Assembly (NCBI RefSeq): GCF_022919115.1
Contig: NZ_CP095072.1
Coordinates: 3,224,001 to 3,288,000, forward strand
Reading direction: 5' to 3'
Length of the DNA stretch: 64,000 bases
From: Gracilibacillus caseinilyticus
GTDB lineage: Bacteria > Bacillota > Bacilli > Bacillales > Amphibacillaceae
The translations under genes and the position numbers were made by a program. The notes below the pieces were generated by a model that did no database searches, was not told where the DNA came from, and saw nothing but the letters and a program-made list of their open reading frames with translations. The stretch's first letter is position 1, and each line of letters opens with the position of its first letter. Positions 9,215-19,317 of this stretch are shown here, one piece after another.

Positions 9215-9979
9215 GTGTTTGAGAAAGTCGAAGGTTTTGTTCTGAAAACACAAGATTATGGGGAGACACATAAAATTGTGACATTGTTGACTCCGTCTTT
9301 AGGAAAAGTAGGCGCCATAGCAAGGGGAGCAAAAAAAACAAAAAGTCGAATGGCTGCTATTACGCAGCCATTTATTCATGGTTCTTATTTAATCCAGCCA
9401 AGTTCAGGGCTGGCAGTGATACAGCAGGGAGAAGTACTATCATCGTTTCGAAAAATACGTGAAGATATATTTAAAACGGGTTATATCAGCTATCTAGCAG
9501 AATTAACAGATAAATTACTTGACCCTAAGCAATACAATCCCTTTATTTATCAGCAGTTGCTACATACCGTTAATAAAATAAATGACGGTCAAGACGCCGA
9601 AATTCTAACCATGATTTATGAATGGAAAATGTATAAAGAAGCTGGTTTTGCACCAGTTGTAACCCAATGTGTTTCTTGTGGCAAGAAAGACCAGCTTAAA
9701 GCGTTTTCTATTTCCAACGGTGGATTACTTTGCCGGCAGTGCTTGTCCATTGACCCGAATGCGATGGCAGTCCCGGAGAAAGTAGCGAAATTAATGGCAG
9801 TATTCGCTTGGGTAGAAGTGGAACAAATCGGAAATATATCAGTTAAACCCGAGAATAAAATTATTCTTCAGCAAATTATGGAGCAATATTATGAGGAACA
9901 TGGAGGATTTTACTTGAAATCCAAGAAGTTTTTAAAACAAATGAACAAATTGCAAGATAATTTTTCAATTGACAAGTAA
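9215..9979 (+). CDS. recO: DNA repair protein RecO
   Basis: 254 residues. GTG 9215 is preferred over GTG 9206 because GGTGGA (9205-9210) then acts as the ribosome site and the protein starts MFEKVEGFVLKT like its relatives. Domains: N-terminal OB-fold (1-80) with DYGETHKIVTLLTP, then a helical domain with a zinc finger, CVSC (~152-155) and CRQC (~173-176). RecO loads RecA on SSB-coated DNA with RecR/RecF. The glyQS promoter begins inside its last codons. Confidence 0.95.
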   Translation: MFEKVEGFVLKTQDYGETHKIVTLLTPSLGKVGAIARGAKKTKSRMAAITQPFIHGSYLIQPSSGLAVIQQGEVLSSFRKIREDIFKTGYISYLAELTDKLLDPKQYNPFIYQQLLHTVNKINDGQDAEILTMIYEWKMYKEAGFAPVVTQCVSCGKKDQLKAFSISNGGLLCRQCLSIDPNAMAVPEKVAKLMAVFAWVEVEQIGNISVKPENKIILQQIMEQYYEEHGGFYLKSKKFLKQMNKLQDNFSIDK

Positions 9980-9997
9980 GCGAATGTTTCGTATTAT
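9969..9997 (+). promoter_or_regulatory. SigA promoter of the glyQS T-box transcript
   Basis: TTGACA at 9969-9974 and TATTAT at 9992-9997, spaced by exactly 17 bases and overlapping the end of recO. The expected start is near 10004, just before the T-box leader. Confidence 0.85.
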
Positions 9998-10013
9998 GGT
10001 TAAATGAAAAGAA

Positions 10014-10228
10014 TATCTTGTTGCAATGAAAGAGAATAGTACTGTTTCGAATGTCTTACAAGCGAGTTCAGGATGGTGTAAGCTGAACAAGAATAGAAAC
10101 AGGAAGGCGCTCTAGAGCGATAGTTCTTGAAAGTGGTCACCTGTACCGGTGACAAGTAGGGTGGAACCGCGGATGAACCCGTCCCTATGTCTTATCGTTG
10201 GTGATAAGACATAGGGACGGGTTTTTAA
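10014..10228 (+). ncRNA. T-box leader (tRNA-Gly sensing) of glyQS
   Basis: The diagnostic T-box sequence AGGGTGGAACCGCGG is at 10158-10172. Upstream, stem I shows the AGCGAGTTC / GATGGTGTAAGC apical region (from ~10061). A plausible glycine specifier GGC lies at 10106-10108 after GAA. A strong terminator with a 21-bp stem (10178-10221) and a T-run follows. Uncharged tRNA-Gly would stabilise the antiterminator and allow readthrough. Unusually, glyQ starts more than 600 bases further on, with a repeat element in between. Confidence 0.93.
10176..10226 (+). terminator. T-box regulated intrinsic terminator
   Basis: The stem CCCGTCCCTATGTCTTATC pairs perfectly with GATAAGACATAGGGACGGG, followed by TTTTT. 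Its 5' arm follows the T-box sequence, as expected for the antiterminator/terminator switch. Confidence 0.93.
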
Positions 10229-10300
10229 TATTAGAAAAAGGTTCTATGAAAAATGTATATAAGAATTACCTTGGCTGGGCTCTACGTGGTACAGGTGCTC

Positions 10301-10748
10301 ATAATACAGATTAGTCAACTAGCGTAGAGGTCATTTTGAAATGCAGTTAGTGATATGATTCCGCTCCGGCCAACCTCTTCGCGTCCTGCGGGAAACTACG
10401 TGGTTGGCCTACGCTATTTACGGGTTCCACAACTTATACAAGAGCTAGCACATTGAGCTGATTAATAAGATAGCATTCAAATTCTACATAACACAATACG
10501 CCTAGCACCACTGCTTTTAGCTGTTTCATACGTTGTAGCATTTCCTTAAGCGTAGGAAAACTCCGCATGCGTCAGCGCGAGCTGAAAATCCACTTTGTCT
10601 GTGCGTGTGTCTACAAGTATTGCTTCGAAGCGGAATTCCTCGGCACAAGGCAGCAAAGAAGCCGTGCTCCACAGGACGCGGAGCATATTTCCGGAGCTTT
10701 GTTCCAGCATAGTTAATACAGTATATAGTTCACATAATCTGTATTATA
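10301..10748 (-). repeat. Intergenic fold-back repeat, copy B (reverse orientation) in the glyQS 5' region
   Basis: The reverse-oriented family member. Its left edge ATAATACAGATTAGTCAAC and right edge TTCACATAATCTGTATTATA are the inverted termini. Inside are, as reverse complements of copy C, CGGCCAACCTCTTCGCGTCC, CTACGTGGTTGGCCTACGCT and GGACGCGGAGCATATTTCCG. The middle differs from copy C: no nested element, and two GC blocks are fused near 10395. The remaining bases 10229-10300 and 10749-10834 show no gene or clear promoter. Confidence 0.85.
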
Positions 10749-10849
10749 CAAACCCTGTAACTTAGCAATTATTGGACGATTTTCGTAAAAGACAGGTAAT
10801 CAAATAAATCAAAGTCAAGTAAAAAAAACTGTATAGGAGGATGAAAAGA

Positions 10850-11740
10850 TTGAATATTCAAGAGATGATTTTAACGTTACAGAAGCATTGGTCCGATCAG
10901 AATTGTATTTTAATGCAAGCCTATGACGTCGAAAAAGGTGCAGGAACAATGTCACCAATGACCTTGTTGCGCAGCTTGGGTCCAGAGCCGTGGAATGTTG
11001 CGTATGTAGAACCGTCAAGACGACCTGCGGACGGGCGCTATGGACAGAATCCGAATCGCTTGTATCAGCATCATCAATTCCAAGTGATCATGAAGCCATC
11101 GCCAGACAATATCCAGGAATTGTATTTGCAATCATTAAAGAAGTTAGGAATTGATCCGGCTTATCACGATATCCGTTTTGTTGAAGATAACTGGGAAAAC
11201 CCAACGTTAGGTGCAGCAGGTCTTGGTTGGGAAGTATGGCTTGACGGTATGGAAATTACTCAATTCACTTATTTTCAACAAATTGGCGGTCTTGAAGCGA
11301 AGCCAGTTGCAGTTGAGATTACGTATGGTATCGAGCGTTTAGCATCCTATATTCAAGATAAAGAGAATGTATTTGAATTGGAATGGACCAATGGCGTAAC
11401 TGTTGGAGATATTTTCTATCAGCCTGAATATGAGCATTCAAAATACACTTTTGAAGAATCTGATACAGAGATGTTGTTTGAATTGTTTTCTACATATGAA
11501 AAAGAAGCAAAGAGAGCAATGGATAAAGATCTCGTATTTCCAGCTTATGACTACGTGTTGAAATGCTCGCATACTTTTAACTTATTAGATGCGAAAGGTG
11601 TTATTTCGGTCACGGAACGTACGGGCTATATCGGGAGAGTACGTAATCTGGCAAGGGAAATTGCTAAATTGTATGTGGCAGAGCGTGAGAGATTAGGCTT
11701 CCCAATGTTGAAAGGAGATATCGATCATGAAAACAACTAA
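10850..11740 (+). CDS. glyQ: Glycyl-tRNA synthetase alpha subunit
   Basis: 296 residues from TTG 10850. The in-frame ATG at 10841 directly abuts the ribosome site AGGAGG (10835-10840) and so cannot use it, whereas the TTG is nine bases away and gives [14 protein letters not shown], the usual GlyQ N-terminus. The class II synthetase core is recognisable in [20 protein letters not shown] and [17 protein letters not shown]. It pairs with GlyS in an alpha2beta2 enzyme charging tRNA-Gly. Its 3' end overlaps glyS by 14 bases. It is controlled by the T-box leader at 10014-10228. Confidence 0.96.
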   Translation: MNIQEMILTLQKHWSDQNCILMQAYDVEKGAGTMSPMTLLRSLGPEPWNVAYVEPSRRPADGRYGQNPNRLYQHHQFQVIMKPSPDNIQELYLQSLKKLGIDPAYHDIRFVEDNWENPTLGAAGLGWEVWLDGMEITQFTYFQQIGGLEAKPVAVEITYGIERLASYIQDKENVFELEWTNGVTVGDIFYQPEYEHSKYTFEESDTEMLFELFSTYEKEAKRAMDKDLVFPAYDYVLKCSHTFNLLDAKGVISVTERTGYIGRVRNLAREIAKLYVAERERLGFPMLKGDIDHENN

Positions 11741-13823
11741 TGTATTATTTGAAGTTGGTCTGGAAGAAATGCCGGCTCGGTTTATGGACGATACCGAGAA
11801 ACAATTAAAAGACAAAACAACTGCATGGTTAGAAAATATAAGACTGGATTATCAAAACCTTACAACTTATATTACTCCAAGACGCTTTGCTGTTTTAATC
11901 GAAGAGTTAGCATACAAGCAAGCTGATCAAGAGGAAGAAGCAAAAGGACCTGCATTAAAAATCGCTAAAGATGCAGCAGGTAATTGGTCAAAGGCAGCAA
12001 TCGGATTTTCCAAAGGGCAAGGGAAATCAGTCGATGATCTATATACCAAAGAATTGAATGGAACAGAATACGTATTTGTTAATAAATTTATCGAAGGACA
12101 AACACAAGAACAGTTATTGCCAGGGTTTAAAGACATCATTTTAAGCCTTCAATTCCCTAAAAATATGCGTTGGGCTAATCAAGAATTACGCTACATACGA
12201 CCAATCAAATGGCTGGTTGCATTGAAGGACGATCAGGTTATCCCATTTGACATTACTGGTGTGAAAACCGGGAATACAAGTGAAGGGCATCGTTTTCTGG
12301 GAGAGCAACTTACAATCACGAATCCATTAACTTATAAGGAACAGTTAAAAGCACAATATGTGATTGCTGAAACAGCTCAGAGAAAACAAATGATTGCCGA
12401 TGGAATTAAAGAGCTTGAAAAGGAAAACGGATGGGTTATCCCGATAGACCAGGATTTATTGACAGAGGTCACACATCTGGTGGAGTATCCGACGGTATTC
12501 TATGGTCAATTTAGTGAAGCATTCTTGCATATACCGAAGGAAGTATTAATTACTTCTATGAAAGAGCATCAACGTTACTTCCCGGTACAAACGACATCAG
12601 AGAACTTATTAGCTTACTTTGTAGGTGTACGCAATGGTACGAAAGAACATATTGATTCCGTCGCCAAAGGAAATGAAAAAGTATTGCGTGCAAGGTTACA
12701 GGATGCACAATTCTTCTATGAAGAAGATCAAAAACAATCGATTGACGAGAATCTCAAAAAATTACACCGAATGGTATTCCAGGAGCAACTTGGAACAATA
12801 GCAGATAAAGTTAGTCGTGTTACAGATTTTAGCAAGATGATTGCAAACGAATTGCATCTATCCGGTCAAGTTCAGGAGAAAATTGAACGTGCTGCTCAAA
12901 TTAGTAAGTTTGACCTGGTTACCAATATGGTGAATGAATTTACGGAATTACAAGGGATAATGGGAAGAAAATATGCGCTTATATTTGGGGAGGACGAAAC
13001 TGTAGCAAAAGCGATTGAAGAGCACTATATGCCACGAAATGCACAAGATCAACTTCCTGAGAGCAACGTAGGATCTGTTGTGAGTATTGCTGATAAATTA
13101 GATACGATTGTAGGGTGTTTTGCTGTCGGTCTAATACCGAGTGGTTCACAGGATCCATATGCATTAAGAAGACAAGCGCTAGGTATTATGCAGATAATTC
13201 AAGAGCAACAGTGGGATTTAAATATTAATTCGTTAATTCAGAAAGTATATACCATTTTTGATGCAAAAAACATACCAACAGCAGAAAAATCAAAAGTGAT
13301 CGATCAATTAGAATCATTTTTTAAACAGCGTACTGCATATATTATGAAGGAAGCGAATATTGAATCAGATATTATGGAAGCTGTTCTAATTAATCAACTA
13401 TCAGATATCTCGTTCCTTTTAGAAAAAGCACGTTGGTTAAAAGACAAGAGGTTGGATCCTGCTTTTAAGGCGGAGCAGGAAGCATTTGTTCGTGTTATGA
13501 ATCTTGCTGAAAAGGCGGAAGGGGATCACGAAGTAAATACTAATTTATTTGAGAACGAACATGAGAAATTATTATATGATACCTTTTTACAAATACATGA
13601 TCGCTATAAACAAGCATTGGCTGATAAACAAGTGGGTAAAGCAATGGAACAATTCACTGTTATGGTCCAGCCAATCCATCAATTCTTTGACCATACGATG
13701 GTAATGGATAACAATCAGTCTATTCGACAAAACCGTCTGGCCTTATTAAAACTAGTAGCCACCGATCTTAATCAATTTGCAGATCTAACTAAAGTCCAAT
13801 GGAAGCAGCAGACACAATCATAA
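11727..13823 (+). CDS. glyS: Glycyl-tRNA synthetase beta subunit
   Basis: 698 residues, full length for the family. The N-terminal motif [14 protein letters not shown] and [10 protein letters not shown] (~273-282) are typical. HD-like and C-terminal anticodon-binding (DALR-type) regions follow. The overlap with glyQ implies coupled translation. In B. subtilis ccpN (yqzB) follows; here ppsR follows directly after 24 bases, so ccpN is missing from this place. Confidence 0.96.
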   Translation: MKTTNVLFEVGLEEMPARFMDDTEKQLKDKTTAWLENIRLDYQNLTTYITPRRFAVLIEELAYKQADQEEEAKGPALKIAKDAAGNWSKAAIGFSKGQGKSVDDLYTKELNGTEYVFVNKFIEGQTQEQLLPGFKDIILSLQFPKNMRWANQELRYIRPIKWLVALKDDQVIPFDITGVKTGNTSEGHRFLGEQLTITNPLTYKEQLKAQYVIAETAQRKQMIADGIKELEKENGWVIPIDQDLLTEVTHLVEYPTVFYGQFSEAFLHIPKEVLITSMKEHQRYFPVQTTSENLLAYFVGVRNGTKEHIDSVAKGNEKVLRARLQDAQFFYEEDQKQSIDENLKKLHRMVFQEQLGTIADKVSRVTDFSKMIANELHLSGQVQEKIERAAQISKFDLVTNMVNEFTELQGIMGRKYALIFGEDETVAKAIEEHYMPRNAQDQLPESNVGSVVSIADKLDTIVGCFAVGLIPSGSQDPYALRRQALGIMQIIQEQQWDLNINSLIQKVYTIFDAKNIPTAEKSKVIDQLESFFKQRTAYIMKEANIESDIMEAVLINQLSDISFLLEKARWLKDKRLDPAFKAEQEAFVRVMNLAEKAEGDHEVNTNLFENEHEKLLYDTFLQIHDRYKQALADKQVGKAMEQFTVMVQPIHQFFDHTMVMDNNQSIRQNRLALLKLVATDLNQFADLTKVQWKQQTQS

Positions 13824-13847
13824 TGGACTTAGGAGGTCTAAACATCT

Positions 13848-14687
13848 ATGGAAAAAAAGGTAATTTATGTCGTATCTGATTCTGTCGGTGAAACAGCAGA
13901 ATTCGTAACAAAAGCTGCTCTTAGTCAATTTATTAACGAAAACGAATATGACATCTACAGAATACCCTATGTGGAAAATACAGAAGTTTTGCGTGGAGCA
14001 GTTTATCACGCAAAACAATTAGGAGCTATGATTGGTTTTACGTTAGTAAACAAAGATTTAAGAGCATTTCTGACAAAGGAAGCATTTGAAAAGAATGTGG
14101 AGTGTGTCGATATTTTAGGTCCAATGATTGAAGCGATGGAAAGAAAATTCAATCTGCAGCCCAAACAAGAACCTGGTTTAATCCATAAGCTAGATGAAGA
14201 TTATTTTAAACGAGTGGAAGCGATCGAATTTGCCGTCCGTTATGATGATGGAAGAGATCCGCGAGGAGTAGCACAGGCTGATATTGTATTAATAGGGGTT
14301 TCAAGAACATCGAAAACCCCTTTATCACAATATTTGGCACATAAGCAGCTGAAGGTTGCCAATGTACCAATTGTTCCAGAAGTTGAACCACCGAAAACGT
14401 TATTTGAAATACCTTCTTATAAATGCATTGGACTGCGAATCAGCTCCGAAAAATTAAACGATATTCGTAAAGAACGCCTTAAAAGTCTAGGATTAGATGA
14501 TAAAGCCTTTTATGCTAATTTGGATCGTATTGAAGCAGAATTATCTTTTTTTGATCAAATTATTCAACGGCTTAATTGTCCCGTTATCGATGTGTCGAAT
14601 AAGGCGGTCGAGGAAACAGCTAATAGTATTATGAATATGATTAACCAGCCTTATTGGGATTTTCATGAACATCAGGCAAATAAATAA
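13848..14687 (+). CDS. ppsR: PpsR, pyruvate phosphate dikinase regulatory protein
   Basis: 279 residues. The DUF299 family signature is present: [13 protein letters not shown] at the start and the P-loop [15 protein letters not shown] at about 150-164. It is a bifunctional ADP-dependent kinase and Pi-dependent pyrophosphorylase that switches PPDK or PEP synthase off and on by threonine phosphorylation. A good ribosome site, TTAGGAGG, precedes it. It probably continues the glyQS transcription unit. The C-terminus ([10 protein letters not shown]) is slightly longer than usual. Confidence 0.94.
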   Translation: MEKKVIYVVSDSVGETAEFVTKAALSQFINENEYDIYRIPYVENTEVLRGAVYHAKQLGAMIGFTLVNKDLRAFLTKEAFEKNVECVDILGPMIEAMERKFNLQPKQEPGLIHKLDEDYFKRVEAIEFAVRYDDGRDPRGVAQADIVLIGVSRTSKTPLSQYLAHKQLKVANVPIVPEVEPPKTLFEIPSYKCIGLRISSEKLNDIRKERLKSLGLDDKAFYANLDRIEAELSFFDQIIQRLNCPVIDVSNKAVEETANSIMNMINQPYWDFHEHQANK

Positions 14688-15091
14688 ATCATCCCAAGCA
14701 AATATGTTGGAATTCTAATCATGTTTGTATTATAATAATAATTTGTGAAAATGTTTATATTATAAAGAAAATGTATATTACTGAGTAATAGATTGCTTTA
14801 TTATTTAAAATTAACCAATAAATTCTGCTTTTTAGCCAACATTTTTTGAAAATTATTAGTTTTAAGCAGGAATTTGCTGATTAATGTAGAAATATTTATG
14901 CATGGACCTTTTGTAATGATAAGTATGAAACAATTACCGGAGGATTTTTCACAGTGTTTATTATCTGGTGTTAAGAGGTATTATGTTAACAAGAGGCTAT
15001 CTGTTTTATAACACTCAGTTACTTACTAGGGTTATTAATGAGAAAATTGTCGAACTTTTAAAGAAGTATATGGTAGAAATGGTGATAAACA
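14688..15091 (+). other. AT-rich gap between ppsR and dnaG, possible 43-codon ORF
   Basis: This 404-base stretch is very AT-rich and lacks the repeat family. No convincing terminator follows ppsR. A 43-codon ORF (ATG 14983, AAGAGG seven bases upstream, stop 15112-15114) overlaps the dnaG start in another frame; it would encode MLTRGYLFYNTQLLTRVINE and onward. I recognise no family and it may be chance. yqxD, which precedes dnaG in B. subtilis, is absent. dnaG-sigA promoters should lie here but none is clear. Confidence 0.4.
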
Positions 15092-16915
15092 GTGGCTTAC
15101 CAGGTTTCGGATGAAACGATTGAGTCGTTACGCAAGGCTAATGACGTCGTTGATATCGTTGGAGAGTATGTGCAATTAAAACAGCAAGGACGAAATTATT
15201 TTGGTCTTTGCCCGTTTCACTCTGAAAGTACACCATCTTTTTCTGTCAATCAGCAAAAGCAGATTTATCATTGCTTTGGTTGCGGTAAAGGTGGTAATGT
15301 GATCACCTTTGTAATGGAGATGGAAGGATACAGTTTTCAACAAGCTATTCGTTATCTAGCGGAAAAATCCGGCCAGTCGTTGCCTGAATTAAAGGGTATG
15401 ACAGATAGAAAAACAAATAGTGAAGAACAGTCGAGTTTAGAAGCTTATCAATGGCTTGTGAAGCTGTATCATCACTTATTACGCCATTCCAAAGATGGTA
15501 AAGAAGCGTTGGAATATCTTTATAACCGAGGGTTTAATGATGAAGTGATCAACGAGTTTCAAATTGGTTACTCCCCCTCATCGCGAGATTTTGTTCCACA
15601 ATTTCTTGAGAAAAAAGGATTCCATAAGCAAAAAATGGCAAATGTTGGTCTGTTAGCTACATCAAATGACGGACAGTATTATGATCGATTTCAGGGAAGA
15701 GTAATTTTTCCGATTCGAAATCATCTTGGTAAACCTATCGGATTTGGTGGAAGGTCCGTTCAGGGACAAGAACCAAAATATTTAAATAGTCCTGAATCAG
15801 CTTTATTCCAAAAGAGTAAACTGTTATATAACTTCGATCTAGCAAGAGCTGAAATTCGAAGGAAAGGTGAAGCAGTGCTGTTTGAAGGATATGCAGATGT
15901 CATTGCATCATACCAGGCTGGTGTAAAGAATGGTGTAGCATCATTAGGAACATCATTAACAGAAACGCATGCGAATTTATTAAGACGTTATGTTGACACT
16001 GTAGTCATCTGTTATGATGCTGATTCAGCTGGGCAGAATGCTACTTATAAGGCGATTCAGCTATTAAAGAAGGTTGGATGTCATATACGGGTTGCATCAT
16101 TACCGTATAAATATGACCCAGACCAATATATTCAGGAATTCGGAGAAGAGTCATTCCGTACGAAAGTAATTGAATCAGCAGATACGGAAATGGTTTTTTT
16201 TCTACAATATTTAAAAAAAGATTTCAACTTATCACTCGAAGGAGATCGGCTGCAATATGTAGAGAAAGTAATAAGTGAAATTGCAAAATTGTCAAGTTCC
16301 ATAGAACGGGATCACTATATTAGAGAAATTGCAGATGAGTTCAATCTATCCTACGATGCTTTATCACAAGAATTAATGTCTCGGATGCGAAATATCGAAA
16401 AAAGTAATGATAAGCCTAACAGGTTTGGTAATACTAATGATGGAAATCAACATAAACAAACCGTTCAATCATTACAAGTGATTCCTCCAGCTTTTCAAAA
16501 TGCGGAACGCCGCTTACTCGCATATATGCTGCAAAATACGCATGTTGCTGAAAAAGTAAGAGAAATGATCGGGTCCCAGTTTAATCTCGAACAACACCAA
16601 ATTATTGTAACCCATTTGTATGGATATTATGAAGAAGGTAATGAACCGGATCCAAGTCACTTCTTATCCTATTTAGATGATCCTGACTTGCAACGAATTG
16701 TGGTGGAATTGTCAATGATGGATAGTTCTTGGGAGATGTCCGACAAAGAATTGCAGGATTATATTTATTTTATACAATCTGAACAAACTGATAAGGCTAG
16801 TGTAAAACAACTACAACAAAAAATGAAACAATTAGAAAAAACAGACCCGAAAGAAGCTGCTAAAGTGGCAATGGAGATATTAAAGATAAAACAGAAATCG
16901 AAAAATTGGAGTTAG
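15092..16915 (+). CDS. dnaG: DNA primase DnaG
   Basis: 607 residues from GTG 15092 with GGTGAT five bases upstream. The CHC2 zinc ribbon is seen as CPFH (from residue 40) and CFGC (~61-64). A TOPRIM catalytic domain follows with EGYADV (~265) and CYDADSAG. A helicase-interaction domain occupies the C-terminus. It makes RNA primers at the replication fork with DnaB/C-type helicase. It lies 21 bases before sigA, the classic macromolecular-synthesis operon of Firmicutes. Confidence 0.97.
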   Translation: MAYQVSDETIESLRKANDVVDIVGEYVQLKQQGRNYFGLCPFHSESTPSFSVNQQKQIYHCFGCGKGGNVITFVMEMEGYSFQQAIRYLAEKSGQSLPELKGMTDRKTNSEEQSSLEAYQWLVKLYHHLLRHSKDGKEALEYLYNRGFNDEVINEFQIGYSPSSRDFVPQFLEKKGFHKQKMANVGLLATSNDGQYYDRFQGRVIFPIRNHLGKPIGFGGRSVQGQEPKYLNSPESALFQKSKLLYNFDLARAEIRRKGEAVLFEGYADVIASYQAGVKNGVASLGTSLTETHANLLRRYVDTVVICYDADSAGQNATYKAIQLLKKVGCHIRVASLPYKYDPDQYIQEFGEESFRTKVIESADTEMVFFLQYLKKDFNLSLEGDRLQYVEKVISEIAKLSSSIERDHYIREIADEFNLSYDALSQELMSRMRNIEKSNDKPNRFGNTNDGNQHKQTVQSLQVIPPAFQNAERRLLAYMLQNTHVAEKVREMIGSQFNLEQHQIIVTHLYGYYEEGNEPDPSHFLSYLDDPDLQRIVVELSMMDSSWEMSDKELQDYIYFIQSEQTDKASVKQLQQKMKQLEKTDPKEAAKVAMEILKIKQKSKNWS

Positions 16916-16936
16916 TCTTTGGAAGGAGGGGCACTC

Positions 16937-18052
16937 ATGGCAGAAAATAAACCATCACGTTCAAAGGACCCTGAATTAACAATCGATCAGGCAAAAGATC
17001 AATTGCTCGAGCTAGGTAAAAAGCGTGGTGTCTTAGCATATGAGGAAGTAGCAGAAAGGTTATCAGGTTTTGATCTTGAATCAGATCAAATGGACGAATT
17101 CTATGAGTACTTAAATGAACAGGGAGTAGAAGTAATAGGTGATTCGGAAGAAGATCCTACCATGCAACAGCTTTCAAAAGAAGAGGAATTCGACTTAAAT
17201 GATTTAAGTGTTCCTTTAGGAATTAAAATCAATGACCCTGTTCGTATGTACTTAAAGGAAATCGGTAGAGTAGATTTATTATCTGCTACGGAAGAGATAG
17301 AGTTAGCCAAGAAAATCGAAGATGGCGATGAATACGCTAAGAAACGATTAGCAGAAGCAAACCTTCGACTCGTTGTAAGTATTGCAAAGCGTTATGTTGG
17401 TCGTGGCATGTTATTTCTGGATTTGATTCAAGAAGGAAACATGGGATTAATTAAAGCAGTTGAGAAATTCGATTTCCGTAAAGGATTTAAATTTAGTACG
17501 TATGCCACGTGGTGGATTCGTCAGGCAATTACGAGAGCAATTGCCGACCAGGCGAGAACGATTCGTATTCCCGTACACATGGTGGAGACCATTAATAAAT
17601 TGATTCGTGTACAACGTCAATTATTGCAAGATCTAGGGCGGGAACCGACGCCAGAAGAAATTGCAAAGGACATGGAATTGACTCCAGATAAAGTACGTGA
17701 GATTCTTAAAATTGCACAGGAACCAGTTTCATTAGAAACACCAATTGGTGAAGAAGATGACTCACATCTTGGTGATTTTATTGAAGATCAAGAAGCTACA
17801 TCTCCTTCTGATCATGCAGCATATGAATTACTAAAAGAACAATTAGAAGATGTTTTGGACACATTAACAGACCGCGAAGAAAATGTGTTGCGTTTGCGTT
17901 TTGGACTTGATGATGGACGTACGAGAACATTAGAAGAAGTAGGTAAAGTGTTCGGTGTAACCCGTGAAAGAATTCGTCAAATTGAAGCAAAAGCTTTACG
18001 TAAATTACGTCATCCTAGTCGCAGCAAACGACTTAAAGATTTCTTGGAATAA
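16937..18052 (+). CDS. sigA: Primary sigma factor SigA (RpoD)
   Basis: 371 residues from ATG 16937, with GAAGGAGG (16921-16928) correctly spaced; the in-frame TTG 16919 precedes that site. Region 1.1 is at the N-terminus, region 1.2 at [11 protein letters not shown], region 2 at [20 protein letters not shown] and [15 protein letters not shown], and the region 4 helix-turn-helix at [19 protein letters not shown] (~341-359). It directs RNA polymerase to housekeeping TTGACA/TATAAT promoters, several of which occur in this window. Confidence 0.98.
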   Translation: MAENKPSRSKDPELTIDQAKDQLLELGKKRGVLAYEEVAERLSGFDLESDQMDEFYEYLNEQGVEVIGDSEEDPTMQQLSKEEEFDLNDLSVPLGIKINDPVRMYLKEIGRVDLLSATEEIELAKKIEDGDEYAKKRLAEANLRLVVSIAKRYVGRGMLFLDLIQEGNMGLIKAVEKFDFRKGFKFSTYATWWIRQAITRAIADQARTIRIPVHMVETINKLIRVQRQLLQDLGREPTPEEIAKDMELTPDKVREILKIAQEPVSLETPIGEEDDSHLGDFIEDQEATSPSDHAAYELLKEQLEDVLDTLTDREENVLRLRFGLDDGRTRTLEEVGKVFGVTRERIRQIEAKALRKLRHPSRSKRLKDFLE

Positions 18053-18062
18053 GTCTCTGAGT

Positions 18063-18110
18063 GGTAACTGAACTGTCTGAAGTAACTTCAGATGGTTCAG
18101 TTACATTTTA
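18063..18110 (+). terminator. Terminator after dnaG-sigA
   Basis: GTAACTGAAC (18064-18073) pairs with GTTCAGTTAC (18095-18104). An inner TCTGAAG/CTTCAGA pair extends the stem, and ATTTTATT follows. Confidence 0.8.
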
Positions 18111-18186
18111 TTCATGATTATTTTAAAGGATATCATGATGAAGCCGATATAATTAGAAACGTGACTTATTCTTGGAGATGGTATGA

Positions 18187-18723
18187 ATGAATCAAAGTCG
18201 AAAACAAATAATTGTAAATGAAATTCATTATTGGAAATCACACAAGCTGTTACCTGATCATTACTGTGATTTTTTGTTAGCTTTATATACGGAAGGGCAT
18301 GGAGACGGGGAGAATCAAAAGTTAAAAAAGCAATCAGCATACATGCTGCTTTACTATTTCTTTGACTCTATATTGATTTTATTACCTATTCTGGTCTTTT
18401 TAGCAACAGATGAACTTTTTATACGAATGATTGGTATCGTTATCATTTGCACGCTAGCTTTGCTTATGAAGAAACAATTTTTCCGTTATCCTGAATTAAA
18501 ATCAGCTTATGCGGTCATGATATTTTTTGTTGTCTGTCTGTTTAGTTCTCTTTTAATATTAGATGAATATGTAGGCAACAGTTGGATGACGTATTCATGG
18601 ATGTTACTCAACAGTTTAACCTGGATTATAATCGGTAAAAGAAAGCAACAGCATTTCTTGCAAATCGCAGGTATTTTCGTCCTTATTATCATTTGTATCA
18701 TGTTAGGATTTAACTTTTTATAA
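18187..18723 (+). CDS. Hypothetical multi-pass membrane protein
   Basis: 178 residues. The N-terminal ~50 residues are soluble and contain W-K-x-LLPDHYCDFLLALY, resembling the short helical N-terminus of DUF2157-like membrane proteins. About five hydrophobic segments follow (~50-178), ending directly in the last helix. I do not recognise a functional family. It stands alone between sigA and cccA, with no clear ribosome site better than GAGATGG. A real gene is likely because of its length, composition and consistent hydrophobic pattern. Confidence 0.7.
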   Translation: MNQSRKQIIVNEIHYWKSHKLLPDHYCDFLLALYTEGHGDGENQKLKKQSAYMLLYYFFDSILILLPILVFLATDELFIRMIGIVIICTLALLMKKQFFRYPELKSAYAVMIFFVVCLFSSLLILDEYVGNSWMTYSWMLLNSLTWIIIGKRKQQHFLQIAGIFVLIIICIMLGFNFL

Positions 18724-18868
18724 TAATTTTATCGAATTTTAGTAGTATCACTTTTCTATTTGCTGATTTTGAAGTAAAATAGAGATGGTTTTCTTAATAC
18801 ATATATCTATGATTAGTTGGAACATTACTAATAATAACAACACTTGTCATTGAAGGAGGAACTAAAAA

Positions 18869-19228
18869 ATGAAAAAAAATCCGATCATCCCTTTTGCTCT
18901 TATTGCTGTTCTCGGAATTATAGCCATGATTATTATATCTGCGGTAGGTGTAAATGAACAGGATAAAATTGCAAATGGTGGAGGTGAAACAGAGGAAGCT
19001 GCTGATCCACAAACACTAATTCAAAACTGTACAGGCTGTCATGGTGGTAATCTTGAAGGTGCTACAGGACCAAGCCTGCAAAATATCGGTGATACGTATT
19101 CAGTAGAAGAAATACAAGAAATCATTGTTAACGGTAGAGAAGATAAAGGAATGCCTGGTGGACTTGTTAGTAATGAAGAAGCCGCTGTATTGGCTGAATG
19201 GCTTGCAGAAGGTCAAGGTGGCGAATAA
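18869..19228 (+). CDS. cccA: Membrane-bound cytochrome c-550 CccA
   Basis: 119 residues. One N-terminal membrane anchor (~7-25) is followed by an acidic linker and a single c-type haem domain: haem-binding CTGCH at 54-58, axial Met in KGMPGG near residue 95. It passes electrons to cytochrome oxidases on the outer face of the membrane, implying aerobic respiration. The start has AAGGAGGA. Position downstream of sigA and upstream of trmK matches B. subtilis (sigA-cccA-trmK). Confidence 0.94.
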   Translation: MKKNPIIPFALIAVLGIIAMIIISAVGVNEQDKIANGGGETEEAADPQTLIQNCTGCHGGNLEGATGPSLQNIGDTYSVEEIQEIIVNGREDKGMPGGLVSNEEAAVLAEWLAEGQGGE

Positions 19229-19235
19229 ACAGATG

Positions 19236-19270
19236 AAAAAGCTTTCTGTGCAGACAGGAAGCTTTTTTGT
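19236..19270 (+). terminator. Terminator after cccA
   Basis: AAAAAGCTTTCTGT and ACAGGAAGCTTTTTT form a stem with a short loop and end in six T residues. Confidence 0.85.
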
Positions 19271-19317
19271 TGGTTTAATCAAATTAATTGAAAGTATTCA
19301 GGAAAGGGACGAAAAGA

